Positions 35,499-48,254 are shown, counted from the first letter of the stretch. The stretch is DNA of 64,000 nt from Neodontobutis hainanensis (GCA_024349245.1 JALDNG010000406.1:1-64000), one strand, 5' to 3'. Numbers and translations: made by a program. The notes: generated from the sequence alone by a model not told the origin.

Positions 35499-35869
35499 GT
35501 GAGTGTCATTCATTCAACACACACGAACACTCCAGTTATACACTGTCTAAGGGAAATTACATGACCATGGTCCAACAAGAAATTACAAGACTGCATATTA
35601 GCCACAAAACACATTTGATTTAAAAAAATAGGCTATGTTCATTTTGTCGAAAATTACTATTTTTTTATTTTGTTTAAATTTTTTTAGCGAAGATCATGTA
35701 AAATATAGTTTGTGTATAGTATTCATTCATCATCCTGTAATTTGAAATTACTGTGGGGTCAAGAGGTTGTGTTTCACAGAAATAAACAATGTGAGAATTT
35801 TTTTTCACGTAGTCTGTTGGGTTTCAATTAAACAGTGGTGATGTGGCCTGCTTTGGTATTCAAGCTGGC

Positions 35870-36000
35870 CCGCAACATTTTAAAATACCTGGTAGCCCTT
35901 TCGCACAGGTACCCTGCTGATTTTAGCAGCCCAAAATGAACGTGCCCAAATAAAATAAAATTTTAATGTAGAAAGTGGTATTTGCCCTCTTAGGCACAAG
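35870..36000. repeat. Unnamed repeat, copy 1
   Basis: Shares aaatacctggtagccctttc, gattttagcagcccaaaatg and ataaaattttaatgtagaaa with 39869-39990 at high similarity and in the same orientation. The family is unknown to me. Confidence 0.6.
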
Positions 36001-36409
36001 GCGTGCACAGAGGTGGTTATATTCATTCAGATTATATAATATTATTACAGTTTAATAACCATTTTGTTGTTGATAATAAAGATAATTATAAATTAGTTGC
36101 ATAAATTTTATGTTGCAAAATAATGGGTGCTTTTTAAAATGATAAAAACCTGTATAAATACCAGCCCCAAAACTATTTTGGCTTTTTTACCCATTACATA
36201 ATTATTAAAAAGTACCAACAGAGTTTGTTTGCCTCTGCTCTTTAATCAGTTTTAATTAATCAAGACAACATTATGTGTTTAAAACCTCAACAGCAGACAG
36301 TGCTAAGAGCGTTCATTTTTAAAGATGTTTTTGCACGTTATTTGTTTGTTTACTACTTACCTACCTAGCTAACGTCATGTCCGTTGCAATTCCATTTGGT
36401 TGACCCTGA

Positions 36410-36560
36410 GTAGCTTTGCCCTGCCTTGAGGAACAAGCTGGCATTGAGCTTTTCAGACTCCTTGCTGATACAATAAGGAGTCTGGCTTGCCAGGCTAAGG
36501 GGTTTGACCTGTCAGAGTTATTTCAGAGTTAGTTTCAGGTCAAACCCCTCCCTCTAGACT
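36410..36560. repeat. Double-hairpin repeat
   Basis: Two adjacent inverted repeats: a 10-bp pair (cagactcctt...aaggagtctg, about 36454-36485) and a 14-bp pair (aggggtttgacctg...caggtcaaacccct, about 36498-36550). The phrase gtctggcttgccaggctaag is common in fish genomes, so this is probably a small non-autonomous transposon end. Confidence 0.5.
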
Positions 36561-36564
36561 AGCT

Positions 36565-39500
36565 GTTTTATTGGCGTTTTCTTAAAACTCCCTTTACTCT
36601 ATTTCCAGTGTGAAACAAACTCCTGTCCAATCAGTAAAGTCTAATCAGCAGAGTCTCACAGACTGCTGCTGTAAACCTGCTCTTGTTGCTCTTATAACAT
36701 TAAAGATACAGAGCCTATAGTATTCACAATATAATAACTGCATAATGATAAAACCCAGGCTATTGTAAATCTTCATGATGAGGTTTGCTCTCTTCTCTGT
36801 CTAGAGCACAGTGAGAGGAGATAAGGAATCACAAGAAAATATAAAAATATGTTTTGTATGTTCAGTCAGATGCCAGCACATGAATTAACATATGAGAAGG
36901 TCCTTTTTTCTTCTTCATATTATGTGCTCACAACTATCAGCTGATACATTTGATAATCTTGAAAATGTACATTTTACTAACATAAGCCACAATTTTAACA
37001 CATACAACTATAAGCTATTATAGTTGTATAATGAGAGCGCTAGAGAAAACGCTTGGTGTTTAGTAACTTTTGAAAACCACTAGCCACAGTGACTGGTGAG
37101 CAAAAAAGTTGATGTCAAACCCTGCTCATGAACAAACCGCATTGTCTCTGAAGCAATGACAGACCACAAACTGATGGAAAAACTCAGTCAGACTCGTTCT
37201 GAAATTATAACTGAAATAATCTGTGGTTCAATGTCAACTGGGTATGGAAATAAATACATTGGAACCTACACAGCCCTTGCAAGACATTTTGAGTGACAGT
37301 CCTCAGGTCATACAAAAGATAAACTTTATTCTAGGGTTCAAGGTATCAGTTTGCTTCTTAAAGAGATTTTTTTTCATTGCTACTCACAGAATGGTTTGTA
37401 GGTCATTTTTTGTCTGTTGTCTGTTAACTGATGTATTGACAGTCCGATACTTGGGCTTCATTTAAAGTCCAATGTGGCGACAGAGCGGAGGCAGTCAGAG
37501 GAGCAGAAGGTGTGAGTTATTGGCAGGTGGTAGTCTGTGCATGTGTGAGTTGGAGTCTCAGTATTAGAATAACTAAAGCATTACATTGTACCAGCATACA
37601 GGTGTTGTTTTTGTCTTGAGCTACAGATTTAGTCATATATGTCTGTGTTATGGCTGCTTTGCAAATGAAGCACGAGTTAAAATAGGTCATGTACCAGTGC
37701 AATTAATTAGTATTCAGCCAAGTTTGTACAAATAACAGAAACCACAATTAAAATATTCTTCTTACATTCTTAATTCCTTCTGCATTTACCTGGATAAGTG
37801 TAAATGCTGCCATACAAATGTGAATGCTCACTAAACATGCGCTCCTACTGAACTGTGCGGTTTGAGAAGAATGTAAAACTCAAGTGAGATGTCTAAACAA
37901 AGCAACAGTAAGAACGTCATATATTGGCGTTACTGGTCTGCCTTCTATTTTGTGGATTGTGTTGTAACGTTGGTGAGTAAACGCAATTCAGCAGCAGCAT
38001 GACTTGCGTATTTCTAACCGCCGTTCTGGTGTAAATGGCCCCTTAATTCCAAATGTATTCTTTTTTAGTTTCAACTTTGCCTTCCAGATTGTTATTTCCA
38101 CAATGCACACACCTGTGTGTGCATCAGTGTGTCCTCTTGGTTCTATATTAAGCCTCTTGAGTCACCATGACCTGCTGAGTCAAACCAACGCCATCAGGAC
38201 AAAAACAAACATATCAACACAATCTAATTAAACAGAGTGTTAACGCGGTGAGCAGATAACAGCCATCAAAACAATGCCTTTTGGTTTTAGACCTACTTCT
38301 CTAACCTGTGTGCTAACACTGCCCTTTTTTAGCAAGTCCAGGTTGACCATTTTTACAAATGTAATGAAACGGCTGTGACGCAGTGGATGGTCCTCTTATG
38401 AATATGAATGAGTTACCTGTCACTTTTTAGATTAGAAACTAGGTTAACGTTTTGTTCTGTAGACCATTGACAGCTGCTTTCCTATTCAAACTAAACACAT
38501 TTGTTTATATAATGTCCTATTTTATCCCACCTTGCATGTGGATTAAATGAGCTGTTGTAATACAAATTGTTATATAATAATTGCTCTAAAAATGGGCCAC
38601 CAGCTCCGCATGTGTGGTGCAGCAGGTTGGGGTTATCTACTGGGGACTGGGAGTGGCAGGAATGGCATTTGTATGTTCATATCCTGATATACTACTGAAA
38701 TAAAATGGGTCAGATTACGTGCGTTTGTTCATGCACAATATCAGGACAATACATTACATGGAGAGCCATAGAAAGTGATCAAGTGCCATGTCCTAGTTCA
38801 CCTGTACAAACAGGTTTTAGTTTTTTTCTACTACTGAACAAGTAACCAGGCATTTATTTGACATTCATCTATATACTGGTGTTACCCATTGTATTTAAAT
38901 TACTTCTGCTTTTTTGGGTCAAAAAACAGGATAATTTTTCTTCCTTTTGCTAGACCTGGCCAGCCATTTTCTATTTAAATAATTAACTTTCCACCAAACA
39001 CAGGTGGAAAGACAAACTAACAATACCACAACAGGCACAGTACCAAGTCACACAAAATATGTAAACTTCCTCTTGAAGCAAATGAATGAACATATATTCA
39101 ATGAGAGGAACAATGCATCCATTCATTTTAACCCCATGTAAGATTATCTTAGATTAGATTAGATTACGATTGGTCCAACGGGAAATAACTGTGAAGTGAA
39201 TAGGTATGGCTAAAAAAAAAGGTAGCACTGACTCAACCTGCAGTGGGCCACTTGTGGCTTAATTGTTTTAAGGCAGTATTTTGGTGACTGTACCAAATAT
39301 TTTATTTAATTATGTTTAGCTATATCTCAAATCATGAGTTTACAAACATCTCCCTAAAAACCTGTTGCAATATGCATTATTTGTAAATGTGCTTTTTAAA
39401 CTTTAAAGAAAAAAGGCAGAGCCAGGCTAATTGTCTGCTGGAAAATACTAATACTTTACATCAAACCCAAGTGTAGAGTTTTCCTTAAACTTCTAGCTTT

Positions 39501-39860
39501 AAGTCCGACATCAGAATGATGCAGTCCTGCAATTATCTCTGCCTCGTTAAAATTTGCCTGAATGCATCCCCAATATAGATTACACTGTATTCTCAATTTA
39601 ATTGCTCACTACAATCAAAAAACTGCATGTCAGCCTGACCCAACCTGAGAAGCACATCTGTGCACACAAATGGAAGAATCCTGTAATAAGATCAGGAAAG
39701 AAAAAAGGCCTGTGGTGGCACATTCCTCCTAATAGAGTTATAAATGTTATTTACTGACCACCCACAAGTTTTTGATTCTTCTGATTATTTACCTGTAATA
39801 CCACATCTTTTTAATACTGTGTAGGTATTTTTTTCTAAAAAAAAAAATCCAACACTCCAT
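36565..39860. other. Intronic DNA, nothing recognised
   Basis: Between the exons at 35353 and 40731. A small palindrome (actataagctattatagttg) sits near 37006-37025, and an AGATT run near 39145-39165. No exon or named repeat supported. Confidence 0.4.
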
Positions 39861-39865
39861 GTATT

Positions 39866-39992
39866 CCAAAACTTTTAAATACCTGGTAGCCCTTTAGTCA
39901 CTCTGCAGATTTTAGTAACTCTAAATGAAATTAGCAAACCAAAATAAAATAACTTTTTAATGTATAGGGTGGTATTTGTGTGCCTTATAAGA
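39866..39992. repeat. Unnamed repeat, copy 2
   Basis: Same family as 35870-36000, 4 kb downstream and in the same orientation: aaatacctggtagcccttta, then gattttagtaactctaaatg and ataactttttaatgtatagg. Confidence 0.6.
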
Positions 39993-40319
39993 TATAATTA
40001 ACAGAGGACCCACAGACCTCTTGTTGGACACACTTTACTCTCAGTGGCTTTAGCAAAGACATAAAACAGACTCATATCCAAACCACATTAATGTCTCTGA
40101 GACAATGGCACAAACTGATTTTAACTCAGCGCTCAGCGATAGTTCAGACATGGTCCAAAGTACCTAATTTGCAGTTTAGCCACTTTGCTACTGATATTTA
40201 TTCAAGGATTCTCTCTCTTTTCCGTAGGTCAACGGGACATTTGTTTTTTTGTGAGCACGGGAAAGCTCTGAACCCGACAGCAGTCTGTGTGCAAACGTAG
40301 AAGTTTTTTTTTCTTAAAA

Positions 40320-40410
40320 CTGTTTAACCTGTTCTATTGGGGTGGGGGGCCTCGGGTCACCTTCGTTTTGTTGTATGTGTACAATGACAATAAAGACATT
40401 CTATAAATTG
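40320..40410 (+). repeat. LINE 3' tail
   Basis: Contains gttttgttgtatgtgtacaa then TGACAATAAAGACATTCTAT, the typical 3' end of fish L2/CR1-like LINEs. Sequence upstream is too decayed to read as ORF2. It ends about 320 bp before the pemt exon at 40731. Confidence 0.5.
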
Positions 40411-40730
40411 CAGTGTACAGACTTTATATGGTTAGCTTTTGTATATTGTGATTGTTATTTCTATTGTTGATATGAGTTAAACACTGCTCTATTCACAAGA
40501 ATTCACACTCTGGCAACACATTCTCATGTAAACCTCTAGATGTTTTGTTGGAATCATGTCAAGGCTAATATTTGTCATGGTTCACCAGTTTCTACCACTG
40601 TTCTACCAAAAATCATTTAAGCAGAGATGTTTTTTATTAATGTCTACACAGACTCATGCAATCTTAACTTGAAGAGATATAAGTTACACACCGTCAAAAA
40701 TCATCTTACATTTTTGTTTTTCTTTTTTAG

Positions 40731-40842
40731 GTGATTATTTTGGCATCTTGATGGAGGAAAAGGTGACAGGTTTTCCGTTCAAACTCATAGAAAACCCAAT
40801 GTACTGGGGCAGCACTGCCAACTACCTCGGCCTGGCTCTAAT
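40731..40842 (+). CDS. pemt: pemt exon with NPMYWGSTANYLG motif
   Basis: The acceptor is a long T-tract ending TTTTTTAG at 40723-40730, and the donor is GTAAGT at 40843. The exon encodes DYFGILMEEKVTGFPFKL followed by IENPMYWGSTANYLGLAL, a highly conserved part of the family (human DYFGILKEARVTVFPFNI, then LDNPMYWGSTANYLG). It starts in phase 1 and ends in phase 2, matching both neighbours. There is no frameshift or internal stop. Confidence 0.95.
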
Positions 40843-40849
40843 GTAAGTA

Positions 40850-43800
40850 TCTATGTGACACCAAGAGTTTTTACTATGGACAGCAAGCATCAGTGAGTTA
40901 CTTTTTATCTGTTTGCATTGAGCACCACACAAGGAGTTGCAAATATATATGTTATGACCTCTGCTTTTGTTACTGTGCACCAGATTACTTCAAAGAGCTT
41001 TTTTAAAGTTAGAGAGGACATGCAGAAGAGCCACAGACAGCTGCAAATTCCCCCCTGAAAAGGTGGCGAGAAAAAGGTGCTTTGTCGCCATGACAACTGT
41101 GGCCTCAATACCAAGGGCTGGCACGTTGCTAAGCAAGCTCTCGTGGACTGAAGAAGCTATTAGCACCCACTTTTTCCCTACACACAGCAAGATGCACTGC
41201 ACTTGTTTGTGAGGCATTTTGACCCATTTTTTCTTGGTTTCATTTCTATCATATTTTCCAAGATATACCTTTTCATAACTTTAACCAATGTGCTCAGAAT
41301 ATTTCTTAAACCATGCCAATGACCTACCCTGTGCTCTTTTTGCAACACTGAAACCAAGCTGATTTCTTTTTACCAACTCTATTGCACATTTGAACGCCAC
41401 TTTAAAAGACATTCATTGATGGTGCGTGTTATTTACTGTAGTTGCCTGTGATGCAGTCAGACAGTTGAATGTACAATCATGCATAGTAAACATTTATCAT
41501 AGATAGATTTCTATAATAAAAACATAATCAGTTACCAATGCCATGCTCAAACTAATCTGTAAATGTTTTGCAGAGGTTTAAAAAAAGAAATGTCTATGAT
41601 AATTTGTTATTGTTTACCATCAAGTATTATTCATCTGATCTTAATTTATTATGTTTTTTATTGCTACCCTATCATTAGTTTTGTAAATGCCATAAAAGCC
41701 TGAGTGGTATTCTGTCCAAGGAGAAAGTCACACTTCTAGCCCCTCGCTGCAGGCAGAACCCACTAATTAGGCCACTTACTGTGCTCGTAGTCTGACTCCA
41801 CATGACACACAAGAGCAGATGCTGCTTGACTAATGGATCTCAGCGCCTTTCTTCACCATCACAGACTACATCTTAATTATTTGTGTCTTGATAAAGTGTC
41901 AGTAACGCTGACACCCCACTATCTACAGTTAAATGGCTTTAAATAAACATCATATAATCATTTATGCCTGTCCACACATGATATAAATACAACACATAGT
42001 CACAACATTTGTACATCATTTACAATACCCTACAACTATTATTCTTAAAAAAATATTTATTCATTCATTCAAGGTTCATCGAGAAAGTCTTGACATTTAC
42101 ATTGATGATGGGTAATAACTATATAGTTTATTGCTTTTGAGAAGCTCAGACCAATGTTAGGCCCTGCTGCAGTCACCTTGTTGCACTTAGATAAGTGACA
42201 AATCAAATTATTATTATTTTTTTCAGTAAATTTATGAGTTTAATGAATTTTTTGCTACTGACCTAAAAATGTTAATCAAATGCATAATAATAATAATGCA
42301 TAATGCGCAATACATAACATCAGCAAAACGGCAGAGTGCCTTACCTTTAGAGTTAAAATAAAGCAGTTTCTGTCTCCTTCTGTCAACATTTCTAATATAT
42401 TTTCCCTGCACACAAATCCTTGTTGATAATAAGCCACAATTGAAAATTGCTTTAGCTGCCAGAGACATGGATGGACGTGCCCACTTTATTTTGCCTCGAT
42501 TCATCGAGGCAAAATAAAAATAATCGAGGCATTTTTCTAATCAAATTACTTTGATGTGTCCTGCTGTCCTGCTGTCCTAAACAGCAGCATTAGCCACAAC
42601 ACAGTGTGCAGCACAAGGTTAGAGGAAACAATTTTTCCGTTTAAGTTGATTTAGCAATATGGCTATTTTTGACATTGTTCAAAATTAGAAGCTTGAATTA
42701 ATTGAACTAATATGATATATCACCCAGCCCCAATTTAAAATTAAACTCACTTGTAACTTCATGGCATTGTCTAGAGAAGAGCTTGGTTGCTTGTAAGGTA
42801 ATAATACTCTTGGTAACATGCCCTCCTCAAGGAGAGTTTCTGTTTTATTGTGACAAAAGATTGATTAAGACTTTGTGATTTTATCATTGCCTATTTTCTT
42901 TTTTTCTTTTCTTACATTTGGAGTTCACTTTGAGTGATACAGCATTTCTGTAATGTCATATCAGTAAAAAACAATCAGAAGCATGGTGAGCACTGGTTTT
43001 TAGTTACATAAAAGACCATTATCATGTGTTGGGCTTGTGGGACAGAACGTTATCTTTTCTGAAAGGAGACAACAGTGCTCAGACTCTCAGAAGGTCAGTA
43101 TTTGCTCCGGGCCTTCGTTCTGCTGCCCTGATATAGACCTCCTCGCTGGAATTTGTATTTATCAGGGGCCTACACTAAACTCTGCTCAGGACTAGTTTTC
43201 TCTAACTTAGGTTAGGACATCTAACTATGAACTTTTATGATTATATTAATGTCAAATACAAATATTACATTTAATCATAATCACAACAACAAAGTTGTGC
43301 TTGATTGTAGATTGCCAACAATGTTGTATTTTTGATTAACATTTATTTTTACACATATTACTGGGCAGAGCAGCTTACTGGAAAATAGGTTTTGTTTTGT
43401 GTTTTTCAAAAACTTCCCATTACATCACAATATTCACAAACACGTGCTACTCTTTCTCAGAATTCGAAGCACAAGAATGCTGAAATACAGAAAAACAATC
43501 TTTTCTTCCCATTTGCAATAAACACAGTGATTTGCAACCATCCACAATCAAGTCTTGGTGCAGTTAAGTGCTATCAATAAAGTGCTTGAAGGGAATTATC
43601 CAATTCAAACAAGTCTTTCTTTGGCATTTTCTCTGGGAAGAAAGATGCCGTGTCCTTCTCTTTTGGACTAGTGTGCAAAAGTAGCAGATTTGCTGTATAG
43701 AACTGTGAGCTTAGTTACAAGAGAGTTTCTGAAGTAGAGTTTTCTCAATGTCCAACGCCTACCAACTACTTATCCAATACTTGGAACGTGACATTTATGT

Positions 43801-44075
43801 CTGTCATTATCTTGTGCCTCACTGCTCACTTATTTTATAATACACAGGTGAACTAAATTATTTTCTGTGTGTGCACCGGAGACTAAGGGGAGGTCATATA
43901 TCATTTGTGTAGGAACTAGAACAAAGTAGTCTTGACCACTGCAGTGCTGCCATAAAGTTACACAAAATAGCGGTTATTAAAAACTATATTTATTAATTAT
44001 GGACAAATGGGTTGCCTCGTGGACAGGCCTGCTCTAGTGCATGTGTCTTTTAAATTTGGCAGAAATCCTTTGTCC
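40850..44075. other. Intronic DNA, nothing recognised apart from a hairpin
   Basis: Contains the hairpin at 42485-42518 and a possible MITE edge at 42700-42732 (tatgatatatcacccagccc). Frames at 40905-41217 on both strands overlap and are not recognised. Confidence 0.4.
42485..42518. repeat. Perfect 15-bp inverted repeat, 4-nt loop
   Basis: Arms tttattttgcctcga and tcgaggcaaaataaa around ttca. A third tcgaggca lies at about 42524. Possibly a footprint of an excised element. Confidence 0.85.
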
Positions 44076-44084
44076 TTTGTTTAG

Positions 44085-44192
44085 TCCTAGTTTAGACTTG
44101 GTTTACACCTGGTTTAGACTTGGTTTAGACTTGGTTTAGTCCTGATTTAGACTTGGTTTAGACTTGGTTTAGTCCTGGTTTAGTCCTGGGAA
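44085..44192. repeat. 12-bp minisatellite (TTTAGACTTGGT / TTTAGTCCTGGT)
   Basis: About nine tandem 11-12 bp units alternating between GTTTAGACTTG and GTTTAGTCCTG, a simple repeat also common in other fish. Confidence 0.85.
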
Positions 44193-44814
44193 GGAAAAAG
44201 TAATCTGCTGGCATTGTCTTTTAGCAAAGAACTTCTCCAAATAGAACCGCATTGTAGTACAATAAAGCAATCTTTTCAGATCAACAGTTTATATTGTAAC
44301 ACAATATAATATCATCATATCGCACACTACTTTAAGTACTGTGTAATTCTGATACAGTTTCAGAAAAGGGCCAATGATACCATTCAGAGGATGAGGCACA
44401 ACCATGAACAGTCTTTGGTAAACCATTTAAACTACGACAATGTATGTATGTGGGTCAGTGTTACTTTCCCGAACACAGTTGAGTGAGTAATGTTATGGTA
44501 GATGCATAATTCACCATTAGTGGGTCACACTAAAGCAATGGTCAGATTGCACATGACAGATTACATGATAATGATGACACATGTTTAACCTGGCACAGAG
44601 GTCCATCTCAAAGGACTAACGGACCTAAGGATTTGTTTATATCAATGAGACAGGGACAGGAAGAGTGACTCCAGGGGGCTCAGCCCAGAAACATCCAAAA
44701 TAAACGTCAATGGGGAGCAGGACATTATTTTTTGATTCTCCGTATGTCATGTTGGCATAAAGATAACATTTAAAAAAATAGAAATAATTTTTTTGTCTCT
44801 TGATTTTGTGTAAT

Positions 44815-44905
44815 TGCCTTCCACACAGAAAGACCCTGCCCTGGATGGGAATCAAACCCAGGAACTTCTTGCTGGGAGGCAGGAGTGCTAACCACTGTGT
44901 AAACC
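44815..44905 (-). mobile_element. SINE head, family D, minus orientation
   Basis: ccctggatgggaatcaaacc and gaggcaggagtgctaaccac are the reversed B and A boxes of a tRNA-derived SINE. It lies at the 3' edge of the LINE at 44925-45645. Body lost. Confidence 0.65.
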
Positions 44906-44924
44906 ACATGTTTTTGAGATGGTA

Positions 44925-45645
44925 AAAAGCTGTTGATGTTATTGCTTTAATGTGGTTGTTAAAATTTAACTCTAAGTCCATTATTACCCCCCAATTTCTA
45001 ACCTGATTTTTAGGCCTTAGAAAAAGTCACTTGAGATGACTGCAGATGCTTTGCCTTTGTTTGGGGCCAAAGATAATGACTTCTTTCTTGTCTGGGTTAA
45101 GTTGTAGAAAGTTGTTTTGCATCCACACAGTGATCTGTTGGTCTGTAGCAGGATTACATGAGGAACTGTGTCAAACGCTGCACTCAGATCCAGCAGGACT
45201 GAGACTGAGACTCTGCCTGCATCAGTGTTTGTACAAATGTCATCTGTCACTGAGTCCTCATTTATCCATGGTGCATTCTGTCTATTTTGAACCATTTTAA
45301 CCTTAACAGGAGCTATGGGATCCAGAACATGTAGAACACTGGAAGTGTATAAATTTAACAGATTACCAGCAGAACATGAGGCATTCTCAAACGTTATCAT
45401 CTCTTTAAACTGTGCCTCTGGGCTGTCATTAATGTGTCTCCTTCGGACAGCTGCAGACTCCACAGCTGGTGTGGGAGAAACTGACAGGTCAAAAAAGTTG
45501 CAGAAATGTTCAGACAGGGCAACATCAAGCACGCTGACATTTAAAATATTGAGCAGGTTCAGAGTACTGTGGGCAGCACAGAGTTCTGTAGGATTTCTGT
45601 TACAAATATTATCCACATGTACATGCAACAGAGTGGTTAGCACTC
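44925..45645 (-). pseudogene. L2-type LINE ORF2, internally deleted
   Basis: The minus strand reads, from 45643 down: VLDVALSEHFCNFFDLSVSP, then APVKVKMVQNRQNAPWINED (end of the endonuclease part and linker), then a jump to VSVSVLLDLSAAFDTVPHVI (RT block 1-2). After another jump and frameshift it continues near 45150-45020 as LQLNP-DK and FGPKQRQ, and ends as MDLELNFNNHIKAITSTAFY. The catalytic YADD block is missing. L2/CR1-clade fish element, inactive. Confidence 0.8.
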
Positions 45646-45910
45646 TTCAGTCAGTGCAGAGTAAGTGAAGACTCAACATAGTTAGTACTAGTGGTTAGTG
45701 GTGAACATTTTTATTGTTTATTACCGTTATTGTAGATCTGCATATAACTTATGCTTACAACACTAAGGTCCTGGGTTTGATCCCCGGGCAGTGCAGGGCA
45801 TTTTTATTTGGAGTTTGCATGTTCTCCCCTGTGTGCCTAGGTTTCCTCCGGGAACTCCGGTTTCCTCTGGGAACTCCCCCAAAAACATGTACAATAGCCC
45901 CCCTTACCCA
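45622..45910 (+). mobile_element. tRNA-derived SINE, family D, interrupted
   Basis: agagtggttagcactcttca is an A-box head. The B box (cctgggtttgatccccgggc) and body (tttggagtttgcatgttctc, aactccggtttcctctggga, aaaaacatgtacaatagccc) follow after about 100 bp of unrelated sequence. Same family as 54286. Confidence 0.65.
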
Positions 45911-45914
45911 CATG

Positions 45915-46300
45915 ACACTCCTCAGCCACAACCAGCAGCTAGCTTTCTCTGCCTCCTCAGCCAGCTCATTTGTCGCTCTCCGATGGCCAGATCCTGAGCA
46001 CAATAAGTCCCGGAGGAGTCGAGCATTTAAGGACCCAATGAAGCCCCTGCACCTCTCTTCCACGGGGAATATTGTGGCTTTTCAGCCAGCTTCCCTGCAC
46101 TCTGAGTGCTTTGCCCAATTCTGCTCGTGGGCAGCCTCCAGACCCTCCTCACATGGGCTTGTGAGTTTTGCCAAAAGGACCGTCATGCCAGCCATGGATC
46201 ATATTACTCTCTTCTTTATTGTATGGCAAATATTGGAAAAGTAAAATAAAAAATGAAATTTTCATTCGGGTGCCTCGGTGGTTTGATTGCAGCTTAAGAC
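45915..46300. other. Unrecognised, GC-richer stretch
   Basis: Open frames on both strands (45714-46244 +, 45755-46063 -) overlap SINE sequence and have no homology I recognise. Ends at the hAT-type element's target duplication. Confidence 0.35.
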
Positions 46301-46312
46301 ATACTCGATAAC

Positions 46313-47233
46313 CAGTGTTGATCATCTTACTTTAAATAATAATATAATAATAATAATTTTAATAAGTAATTTTTTTATGTTCTATAACACTATTGCATTC
46401 TATAACATCTTTAACATCAAAGATGTTTATATTAACTGATTGAAGAATAAAAACACTATATACAGTATTTTAGAACATTTGGTATTTATTTGAACTCAAT
46501 AGATCGCAGCCTATTACACACACAGAAACAGAAAGATCTGGCCATTAAGTAGTGTAAATCTCTGTATCTGTAAATGATTGCACAATAAACAGAACACAAT
46601 TCAACTCTTTCTGTAGATTAACATGTTCATTCTCAGTAAAAATTAACAATACATTAATCTTTATTAAAATACTCCTCATCTAACAACTTAACCAGTGGTT
46701 GTAATGTAGGAGGAGAAGCAAACAAGTGTCGTGTTATTGTGCTGATGTGAGGTGCTTCATAAGATTTGAGTTGCTTGATGCAGACGTGGATAAAGTCTTA
46801 TTTCCTGGACATATCATATTACAGAAACATTCTTGTCTTTAATTCAATTAACGAGAAGTAGTGCCAGTACTTCCAGTTCGAGAACCTTTGAAGCTACCTT
46901 TGAATTTCCCCGGCTCGTCGCCATTGTCGCTGACGCTGTCTTGTGTTTAGTGGAAGTCAGAGCATGCAGTGAGACAGCGTGAGCCAATCATCATCGCATT
47001 TTCAACGATGTCCTCATCCCCACACCTGCTCTCTCTGCAGCAGCTGATGCGTAGACAAAGCATGACACTTTGCGCTTTATTCAACCCAACTGTAGTAATG
47101 CAACACTTTACATTCTCAGTAATAATAACGGTGTTGCAACTATAGGAAAGTAATTAATTAGATTACTCTGTTACTGAAAAATAAACTCCTTTAGTAACGT
47201 TGTTATACTCTAACGCCGTTACTTCCAACACTT
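46313..47233. mobile_element. hAT-type non-autonomous element with perfect 8-bp duplication
   Basis: Flanked by TCGATAAC on both sides (46305-46312 and 47234-47241). The left end is CAGTGTTGATCATCTTAC and the complement of the right end is AAGTGTTGGAAGTAACGGCG, so the outer 8 bp match except the terminal base. Length is 921 bp. No transposase frame. The 8-bp duplication and CAGTGTTG end are hAT hallmarks, and the TAACGCCGTTACTTCCAACAC end is frequent in fish. It lies within the pemt intron 40843-48108. Confidence 0.85.
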
Positions 47234-47244
47234 TCGATAACATT

Positions 47245-48105
47245 TCCCTCTCTCTCATATCCTGTCTGTCTATACTGTTCTTGTTTTCTTTATCTGCAGT
47301 TGAAAGAATAAAATCTGTAATCCACACTGTAAATTCAAAATAGTAAAGCCTGCAAAAGCTTACTGTAAGTAGGTTTAATCAAATGTGTGTTACTGTGCCA
47401 GTGCTGAATTCAAACTAGGTCAGTGTGTTGAGTGTTGTCAGACACACTGGTGCTTTGCCATTTCTTGACAGGTTTTTATCTTGTTTGCTAAAAGCCAATA
47501 TTTAATTTTGAGAATTTGGACTACCCAAGTTTTCCTAATAACAAATAGTTAATAGGAAACTGTCATTAGGCATACAAGACATTGTAAAAGCTAAATGTGA
47601 TAATTTGTCTATATTAAAGACATGCCAAGAGACATATAGCAGCAACATCATGCTTCTGATTGACAGCTGTACAGGGCTGCCGGTCACAGGACTGAACATG
47701 TGAAAGAAGTTACAACTGTTATATAACAATATGATTTATACACAGAATGTATTCAATGTGTTATAATGGAAATGAGAAGAAAGTACTATTTACTTTGGTC
47801 ATATTAGTGTGCAAAGATTGCTATTTTTTTAACACAACCCTTTAAACTAATTGCCCAATTGCACAGTTATGAACCATGAAGCAATCAGTCTAGATTGTCA
47901 GATTGTTGAAATCACCACACATTGTACAATGGCCATATTGTACTCTTAGTTTAATAGTTTTGTTTAATTGTTCTGACATTCTTTTGTAACACTTATCATA
48001 CCATTGTTGCTGGTCAGAAATAGATAAGCAATAGGGAAATGTTAATCATGTTTTATGCTTACTATATTACTTAACCTTCCTGTCATGTTCTTCTGCATGT
48101 GTCTC
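47245..48105. other. Intronic DNA, nothing recognised
   Basis: No exon or named repeat between the hAT-type element and the pemt exon at 48109. Confidence 0.4.
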
Positions 48106-48108
48106 CAG

Positions 48109-48183
48109 TGGCTCCAGTCCCATTGGTCTAATCCTGACTGCAGTAGTAGCAGTGGCATACAAGGTGGCGATCCAATTTGAAGG
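48109..48183 (+). CDS. pemt: pemt exon, fourth membrane segment
   Basis: The acceptor is GTCTCCAG ending at 48108 and the donor GTATGT at 48184. AT from the previous exon plus the first T gives Ile, then GSSPIGLILTAVVAVAYKVA, matching human ASPTGLLLTVLVALTYIVA, and ends ...IQFEG after joining the next exon. Human PEMT has a Glu-Glu pair here that has been reported to bind SAM; this copy reads Glu-Gly (GAA GGA), one transition away from Glu-Glu. A TG/TA microsatellite begins only about 27 bp after the donor site, and a SINE follows it. Confidence 0.92.
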
Positions 48184-48209
48184 GTATGTATTATATATGT
48201 TTTATTATA

Positions 48210-48211
48210 TA

Positions 48212-48254
<43 letters not shown>
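48210..48254. repeat. (TG)n(TA)n microsatellite next to a pemt donor site
   Basis: TG units at 48211-48230 pass into TA units up to 48253. It begins about 27 bp after the splice donor at 48184. Confidence 0.9.

Noticed and set aside
40905..41217. Three overlapping frames near pemt exon 40731-40842
   Set aside because: They lie on both strands in intron sequence, with no homology or conserved splice sites.
45714..46244. 176-residue plus-strand open frame
   Set aside because: Its first third is SINE body and the rest overlaps another frame on the opposite strand; no recognised homology.
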